Assembly: GCA_022453515.1 (NCBI GenBank)
Contig: JAJNNY010000060.1
Coordinates: 1-64,000 of the forward strand
From: Astrocystis sublimbata
Taxonomy: Eukaryota; Ascomycota; Sordariomycetes; Xylariales; Xylariaceae
DNA: 64,000 nucleotides
Reading direction: 5' to 3'
Shown: positions 57,299 to 64,000 of the stretch, one piece after another
How positions within the stretch are numbered: position 1 is the stretch's first letter
Layout: each line of letters opens with the position of its first letter
The notes under the pieces: generated by a model
The model's input: the letters and a program-made list of their open reading frames with translations, nothing else
Databases searched by the model: none
What the model was told of the DNA's origin: nothing
Translations under genes and position numbers: made by a program

Positions 57299-59230
57299 TG
57301 TGTTGGTAGGCGGACTAGTTGGTTTTCTTATTGATGTTTGTCTGTCTGTCTGGTGTTTTGTGTTTGGTTGATTGCTTCGTGTGTTTGGTTGATTGTTTTT
57401 GTTTTGTTCTGTTTGGGTCGACAGTTACTGTATGTTTATTTGAAGGCTTTTAGGAGGTGCTTGGGTTTGCTTGATCTTGGAAGTTTGTAGGTGGGTGGTG
57501 GTGGCTTAGTGAGGGTAAATGGCACATGTAATCAATAGGTAGATGCACCTGTGACGTCACTACGAGGAAGGTACTAGATGTGTCGCGTGCAGTTGGGATG
57601 ATGCCAAAAACAAGGTTGTGTCCGATTGCGATTGCCAATCGAACTCTAGGGATTCTTAATCATCGCTACAGATAGGTTCACAAACCGTTAACTACAGGAT
57701 TTTGTACATTCTAGAAGAGGGTGGCTTGAGTGGTGAGGGCAGAATTCATTCGATGCTATTTGCCTGTACCTAAAGCAGGGCATTAAAGCGACTGTGGTGG
57801 TCCAGAGCGTGAGATGGAAGGAGGTGAAAGCTATGAAACGTGAAATCGCCTTTGGCTAATACTTGAACATTCCCAATAAGCCAACGATCTAGGTTCGGCA
57901 TTTCCTTGCCAATAGTATCTCTTGGATAATCATAAAGCTGATTTCTAGGACTGAAAGTGGGATTTATACATATGGCTTTAAATCTCGTTATATAGCTTGG
58001 TCCTTCACGCCTGAGTCCACTAATTATCAACTGTTCCGTAGTGGCTTGGGCGTCGTTAAGAACTTCCTGAAATAGCCTAGCAGGGTAGGTATTCCTCCGC
58101 GTGGTGTGGCGCACTAATGAATGACCAGCAGGACCCGAATTAGGTATGGTAAATAATGTTGCCATCTCAGCTTTCGGTTGCAACACCTGTGAAGTCTGCT
58201 TGAAGCCAATGAACTTTAACTATGTGGATAAAGATTGAGACGAGCTAACTCGCGATTTTCTCATGGTCTTCATAACTCCTCGAGGAAGCGATAAATATTC
58301 GCCTAATATGATACTTGAACCCCAAGGTTCGTATGTAGCAGCGATCTGGATATTCGTGTGTAAATATAGCACAACTGCGCATCTAGATAATACGACAGTT
58401 GAGTATGGGGCAAAGAGAGAGATATTAAAATTGTGCGTATCGATTTAGGGTCTGGGCGAGCCTACTGGGGTTGTCGCCATATTATCAATCCTTGGTAGAG
58501 CCACCCAGCCCGCTCGACCCAGAAATAAAGTCAAGAAACACACCCATGCCGTAGATCTTCCAATTTCGCCGTTGCAAGCATAAACAGAGCACGCAAATGC
58601 GGCTGTTGAAACACCCATCTCTATACCCAACAGAGCAGCTAATTGGTTTTCTCTTTCTCTTATTCACGTGTTTACTCATCTAGATAGTCTGCATCTTCCT
58701 TGTTTTCCAGAACATGGTCTCGCAGACAACTGCCGCGCCAGCAAATGCTGAGGGTCCAGGGCATACGTGTACAGTCATATTGCATGGCTAGGTTGCCCTG
58801 CTCCGCGCTGCTGTGCCCCTTGGCACACCACCGTCCAGAATCCCTCCGACGGCCTCCCCCGTATTCCCGTTGTCTACTAGCTGTGGGAATTGGTATAGTA
58901 GGATGTGTATGATACGTATTAGCTGATATTCTGGGGTCCCTGGCGATAATGTTTCGGAGGTCTCGGTGGGCATTTTTACATTTTAACAAAACGGTGAGAA
59001 CTAGGTCATTTTGCACTTGAGAGCTATCTAGGTGTTTCCAAACTCTGTGACTCCTCACTTGCAAGAAATAGTGGTTTGGATAATCCAAATTGCATTAACG
59101 ACTTTAAAACATTTCTCATATTGCCTGTGTGGTACCTTTTTGGACCCTCATTGCCCCTTCAGTTGTCCCTTATTCTCCCGACATCCGCCTCCAGACTTCG
59201 TCTCCCACTCACATCCAAGTGTGATCCAAA
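57299..59230. other. Gene-free stretch, 1.9 kb
   Basis: The best open frames are 58165-57770 (-, 131 aa from ATG) and 59088-58672 (-). Neither has a recognisable motif, a splice partner or biased codons, so I do not call them genes. Confidence 0.45.
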
Positions 59231-60419
59231 ATGGGAGGCGTCCCTTCCGTCCCCCGCGATCCCTCGCGCCGGTTGCAGGTCATCTGCGCCGGCTATGCCC
59301 GCACGGGAACCTCCACCATGGCGTTGGCCGTCGAGCAACTTCTCGACGGGCCCTTCTTGCACGGCGGAACACAGGTTTTGAATCGTGAAGATGGTATTGA
59401 GATTTCCCTTCCATTCTATTCTTGACACACGAAATTCCAACTACACTTCATGCCCAACCATGCTTAAGACCTTGCACATACGATGTTCGAAAAAGTCAAA
59501 AACAGAAGCTTGTGCATATGTGATTTGTCTGCCCAAAATTTCCAACTATCCCCTCGTTGGCATACCGGGGCATGCTTAGAGGTGATAGAAACTGGTTGAT
59601 TCACACACACCCCTCCACCCTCACTACCGTCCCCCCAACTCAGTATCCCTATTGCACATCAACTAATCCATCTCCAGCATACTGCAAGAAATGGGTGCAA
59701 GTTTACGAGGCCAAAGCCCGGGGCGACAAGGCCACGACACTGCGGCTGCTGCGCGAGGTGACGGCCGGCTTCATCGGCGTGGCCGACATGCCGCCGTTGG
59801 ACTTCATCCCGGAGCTGATGGAGCTGTACCCGGAGGCCAAGGTGGTGCTCGTGGAGCGGGACCCGGACCGCTGGCTCGACAGCCTCATGGTCGTCTCCCG
59901 CGCCTCCAACAAGCCCTGGCTGCCGTACCTCGTCTGGGTCGTGCCGGGCTGGCGGTGGTTCCCGGAGCTGGTGAAGCACTACGGTGTAAGTGCTAAGAGG
60001 ATCATGCAGTTGGAGCCTAGGGGGGAGGTTAAGAGGGGAACTAGTAAGTACCGTTGGCATGCATTATATGCCTCCCTTTCTCTCTATGCTTTGCTGCTAT
60101 TCTGTCGCACTAGCTTGGTCTGATCTAATCACCAACTTCTTCACCCGCAGAACTCCTTATAAACTGGAACAACGAAGTCAAGGACATGGTGCCCTCAGAG
60201 AAGTTACTCGTCATGCGACTTGAGGAAGGCTGGGCGCCTCTGTGCAAGTTCCTGGGCGTCCCTACCCCGAAAGGACCGCTACCGCGCGCCAACGACACCG
60301 AGGCGGCGATACAGATCTCTAATCACGTCACTAAGCGGTTGACGCAGATATGGGGCACGGCCGTCGGTACGGCGGCTGTGCTCGGGTTTGGGGCATGGCG
60401 TGCTTGGAAGACGCGCTGA
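59231..60419 (+). CDS. Sulfotransferase-like P-loop protein with C-terminal membrane anchor
   Basis: Three exons, 59231-59393, 59678-60043 and 60151-60419, joined in phase, give 265 aa. The N-terminus VICAGYARTGTST is the 5'-PSB (PAPS-binding) loop of the fungal sulfotransferase-like family. VVLVERDPDRWLDSL matches the 3'-PSB region. MRLEEGWAPLCKFLGVPTP is the conserved C-terminal block. The last 25 residues form a short membrane span with a basic tail (GTAAVLGFGAWRAWKTR). Fungal members are often misannotated as NAD-dependent epimerases; substrates are unknown. Intron 1 is 284 nt, long for this window. Confidence 0.82.
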
Positions 60420-61486
60420 GGGTTGGGTGGTAATTGTGAGTTCCGAGAAGTACATACCATTTGTGTTTAGATGGCGTGTTTGTCGTCCCTCCTAGAAGTG
60501 TTTGTATATGGCATAGCACCGCGACCTGCGATCAAAATAGATTTGAATTTAGAACAAGCTGCCAAACATCACAGCAAACCACTACGTTGTCTCTGAATGT
60601 AGGCTCTCCCGGTGGTCTATCCCAGTTGGAGCCGTATCCCTGGCTATCTTAGTGAATAATGGCTTTGTGTATTACCAGATTACCATGCTGAGTGAAGTCT
60701 ATCACCTCTAGCTGTCGCCCTACCTGTAGTGGCGAGACTGCGAATGTCACATTCAATGCCAGTACAGGTCATGAGACTAGACTACCGCGTGGCTATCTGT
60801 GAATAGAATCCCTGTGATGGAAAAGTCTGGCAACACAACAAACACACCTAGCAACTTCTGTATCACAAGCTTTTTGTGCCAGTTCCACACTCTGAAGCAC
60901 AGACAGCTCTTCCAAACAATTTCAGTTGCGTCCTGGTTGGCAACAATTGAATGTTCTGTTAAGTCAGTCTACTAAGCAAAGTTTTTCATCTAGAAGGTGT
61001 TGTTACTGAGCTCGGCGCATCACGTTCACAGACTCTCCCCTATACCATCAGGAGGGACAACAAACTTTTCCCCTGCATTGTTGCCAAGCGCTTTGTGAGC
61101 CTCATGTAACGTCAGGCGGACCTGCTAGAAGCATGGGACAACCAGTCAAACAGTTTGGCAGGCTTGATAGGAAGCAGTCTCTTGAAAGAGTGAATACACC
61201 ATTTCGTGGGCGCCTGATTGTGTGTGTGAGAATAGACATACGGGTGCGCATTTGGTTCCGACATATTACCTACCTAGATAGCTATAGTGAAGCGGTGCCC
61301 CCTTGGCTATAATTACCTCTCTCCTGCCTCAGTGCCTATATAAGAACATCATTCTCAGGCTGCCCAGCTTACCTTGTTTTCTCAACCCTAAAGTCATAGC
61401 ACACCAAGCAACATACACAACTGCTACTCACTTTCCATCTTGATTCTATATATCATTCGTCCCAAATACATCCCACAACTGCAATC
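60420..61486. other. Gene-free stretch, 1.1 kb
   Basis: No supported exon. The right end is the promoter of the F-box-like gene, with a TACCTACCTAG word near 61268. Confidence 0.5.
61337..61344 (+). promoter_or_regulatory. TATA box of F-box-like gene
   Basis: TATATAAG, 143 nt upstream of the ATG at 61487. Confidence 0.55.
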
Positions 61487-62293
61487 ATGGTTGATACCAA
61501 CACGCCCACTTCTATTTACGACCTCAGTGTCGACCTCCTGTACATGATCTTCGACGTCTTGGAGGGTGATAGCTGCACTCTTGGTCGTATGGGTCTCGTC
61601 TGCCGCCCATGGAGGACCCTCTCTCTCCCGTTCATGCTCAAACATGTGAGCCTTGGCTGCAATGGCCCGGATAGAGGTTGGTTTTATGAACCAGGGCGAG
61701 TCTATGAGCGAGCCAACCCTATGTTACAGCTCCAGCCCCCCTCTGGCTTGGATCTGACCATCAAAGAGGACCAATGGGACGCCCGCTCAGTCCTCTGGCG
61801 CCAAAGGGCTTTCATCCGCCTCATGACACATCGCCCTGATCTCGCGAGGAATGTTAAGACATTGGCGTGGACCTTGATCTGGACTGCCGACAAAGACGGC
61901 GGTCAGATCGATATAGACCAACACACATGGGACTGCTTCAGGCAGTTGAAAAACGTAACCCGTCTGGACTTGGGTTCACAGAGCTTCTTCGACAGCAAAT
62001 CCTTCGACAACAATGACCCGACAAGCCTTTTCCCAGCAGTCATCTATGTTCGGCTTACCGGTTTCATGAAAGTTGGAATGAAAGATATTATGATCCGCTC
62101 ACGAGATCGCCGCAGAGTGGCCAGTATCGATATCCATGGCCTCGGTTGGGATCCACTTACCCGAATGGATTTCCGATCTACTGTTTATAAGGACAAAAGC
62201 GGTCGCTGTGTTATAATACACATGAACGGAGTTTTAGTAGCGAAGTCGTACTTATCACAAAGGGATGGGCCGACAGAGTATTTTTATGAATAA
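61487..62293 (+). CDS. F-box-like protein
   Basis: A single exon of 268 aa. The first 50 residues, SIYDLSVDLLYMIFDVLEGDSCTLGRMGLVCRPWR in segments, fit an F-box (L-P-x-E-L/I...I...L). F-box proteins link a target to SCF ubiquitin ligases through Skp1. The rest shows alternating hydrophobic segments (VKTLAWTLIW, NVTRLDLGS, VIYVRLTGF) like degenerate leucine-rich repeats. Fungal F-box/LRR proteins are often 400-600 aa, so this may be a short or C-terminally truncated member. It has a plausible TATA box upstream. Confidence 0.65.
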   Translation: MVDTNTPTSIYDLSVDLLYMIFDVLEGDSCTLGRMGLVCRPWRTLSLPFMLKHVSLGCNGPDRGWFYEPGRVYERANPMLQLQPPSGLDLTIKEDQWDARSVLWRQRAFIRLMTHRPDLARNVKTLAWTLIWTADKDGGQIDIDQHTWDCFRQLKNVTRLDLGSQSFFDSKSFDNNDPTSLFPAVIYVRLTGFMKVGMKDIMIRSRDRRRVASIDIHGLGWDPLTRMDFRSTVYKDKSGRCVIIHMNGVLVAKSYLSQRDGPTEYFYE

Positions 62294-64000
62294 GCTACTA
62301 GCCTTCAGATGTGTTGAAGCCCATTTAAGTCGAGGGTTACGCACGTACCACCGGCTCGTCATGTATATAAGCAGGTTCTCACCACCTCTTCCACGCAATT
62401 CAACAGCAGTCAATCAGCTGAATAACTACACTTATATGCCTCTTACTTCCGTGAGATTCTCTGAATGTTTATTTGATTGAGATAATCTGAAATCGAGATT
62501 AATATCTAACTAGGTAGCTATTAGAAAATGTTATTACTGTTTGAAAATTTCGCGACTTATCGCGTACTTGTACACAACTATACCTTGATATTTGTTACTA
62601 TTGTGTTGTCTTGCGGCATTGGATCTCAGGCCGGGGACAATGTAAATAAGCCAGGATTGGGTGGCGTTACACACACCACATGGATGAGACCACATAGGGT
62701 TGGAAGAACAATCTGCTTGGAGCAGCATACAGTCATTAAAGATAACTTGGTTTGTAAATTATAGGAAATAGTCACACTATCGTGCTGTCGCTGAACAGCA
62801 CATTGTAGTCACCCTAACGCTGTTTTTGAAATGGAAAGTTGTCATATCGAGAATATATAGTCATCTGCAGCCACTCGTATTAGGCTCGTTTGTCTTATCA
62901 TTACTTGCTTACTGCTATCTTAGAGATGTGAGCTTGGCATCTGTAATTTCAACAATGCAGGTCCGCAGATTACCTTGAAACTAATCATATTTTTAAGGTT
63001 GATCAAATAGCATTAGCTAGCAGTATACAGTCATTCAAACTGATTCCGAGACACCGAATACTTACCTTTATGACGCCAGACGGGAATGACATCATATCAG
63101 CATGGAATTAGAGCAAAACATCATCGACATCGCACCCTAGGGTGACCACAGCTATGTTAACGGTACCGGAGGTGTTACTTGGTTCAACATCTCATCGAGA
63201 TTTTCTCGTGACGAGCGTGTACTTGTAGCACTATAGACGCGGCTTCCAATTGAGCCTCTAACTAACTTTGCTTCGGCTCCCCTAGCATATAATTATATAT
63301 ACACTCAAGGATATCTCTATTCTAGACAGCTTGCGATCAAAGGTGTGATTGCTGATTACTAACCATCTTGTAAAGCTGAGGAATTAGCGCGATAGTTTTG
63401 ATTTTCTCATGCATTTTTGATACACTCAGTTTTATCGATCGTACGTTAATATGAATCACTTTCGATTATATAATAGTGCTGAGACAAGTTCTACCACGCA
63501 GCCAATTATAGTGTAGAAACAGCCATCTTTGTCAACATCCAATGCGTGCAGAACAAACAGCTAGGTTGCATGGCGGGGTTACGTGATAGGCGAATGAGGA
63601 CTGATAGATACTATGAGCAACGCTCTAGCTTGCCATGGACAAGGTGCCATCGCCGATTCGACGCGACGTCCGAGACAAAGTACATAATTAGTGATCGTGT
63701 CTTGGACCCCGTGTCTTGGACCCAACGATCACTAATTTTTAACTCTGTCTCGACGTCGTTGCAACCTGCCCCGCGTGGTACGACGGTGGCGGACAATTGA
63801 CTTGTATCATATTACGGAATGGAAACGCTGAAGCTGAAAGCAAAATGGTACTAGTAGATAGAATCGCGCGATTGAGCTAGGGGTTAAAGGGGCAAACCCT
63901 GTTACGACGTCTTGGGACTCACTAAGCTCCACTTTGACTAACCCTGGCACGCCTCATACTGAGATTGCCCCTTGTCGCCTTATACAGTATGGGAACCAGA
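62294..64000. other. Gene-free right end, 1.7 kb
   Basis: AT-rich and without supported exons. Contains the inverted repeat at 63664-63758. Confidence 0.5.
63664..63758. repeat. Imperfect inverted repeat with duplicated loop
   Basis: The arms at 63664-63698 and 63725-63758 pair over about 34 nt with few mismatches. The inner 13 nt, AATTAGTGATCGT versus ACGATCACTAATT, are perfect. The loop holds a 13-nt word, GTGTCTTGGACCC, twice in tandem. This may be a collapsed pair of transposon ends or a hairpin element. Confidence 0.75.

Noticed and set aside
57770..58165. 131-codon ORF on the minus strand
   Set aside because: It could be a hypothetical gene, but it has no motif, no neighbouring exons and an AT-rich, repeat-like setting.
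58672..59088. 138-codon ORF on the minus strand
   Set aside because: It overlaps other frames of equal quality and shows no conserved pattern.
1..64000. CRISPR array, prophage or bacterial-type operon
   Set aside because: The sequence is eukaryotic with spliced genes; no regularly spaced repeats or phage genes were seen.
1..64000. Secondary-metabolite gene cluster
   Set aside because: No polyketide synthase, peptide synthetase, terpene cyclase or P450 gene is present.

Overview
This window is nuclear DNA of a filamentous ascomycete (Pezizomycotina, most likely a Sordariomycete). Most genes are broken by short introns of about 50 to 140 nt with GT-AG ends and CTAAC-like branch sites. Gene order is mixed-strand and single-gene. 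The families present (GH55 glucanase, WSC-glyoxal oxidase, DUF1996 protein, HeLo-like/ankyrin protein, Ski2, Csm3, Mcp1, DUF7924-like protein) are typical of that group. I rebuilt 25 protein-coding genes exon by exon; where splice sites are listed, the reading phase was checked across every junction. One gene runs off the left edge. I also recognise one RNA gene, a U4 spliceosomal snRNA at 53.1 kb, which has a TATA box, a kink-turn 5' stem-loop, a 3' hairpin and an Sm site.

Region 0-18.4 kb is rich in secreted proteins. It holds the 3' part of a beta/gamma-crystallin-like Cys-rich protein, then an M35-like metalloprotease (-) and a long GH55 glucanase (+) that diverge from a shared 739-bp intergenic region. 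Next come a HeLo-like/ankyrin protein and a run of plant cell wall enzymes: CE1 feruloyl esterase (-), GH43-CBM6 arabinofuranosidase/xylosidase (+), GH27 alpha-galactosidase (+) and a secreted alpha/beta hydrolase (+). Together these could remove ester, arabinosyl and galactosyl side groups from hemicellulose.

Region 18.4-29 kb is accessory. It contains an ankyrin protein, a large secreted protein that I do not recognise (626 aa), a DUF1996 secreted protein, a 94-aa secreted protein with ten cysteines, and a 661-aa multi-membrane protein of unknown function.

Region 29.7-38.3 kb contains housekeeping genes (Ski2 RNA helicase, Csm3 fork-protection protein) and an unusual ankyrin/AAA+ protein. 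Region 38.3-44.3 kb looks like a degenerate island: a TpA-rich relic, a small membrane protein, a DUF7924-like gene and long gene-poor flanks.

Region 44.3-64 kb carries a two-WSC glyoxal oxidase (AA5), a glycosyltransferase-like protein, a CE16 acetylesterase, the U4 snRNA, a C2H2 zinc-finger protein diverging from Mcp1, a small Ser-rich conserved protein, a P-loop sulfotransferase-like protein and an F-box-like protein. The last 1.7 kb is gene-free but carries an imperfect inverted repeat.
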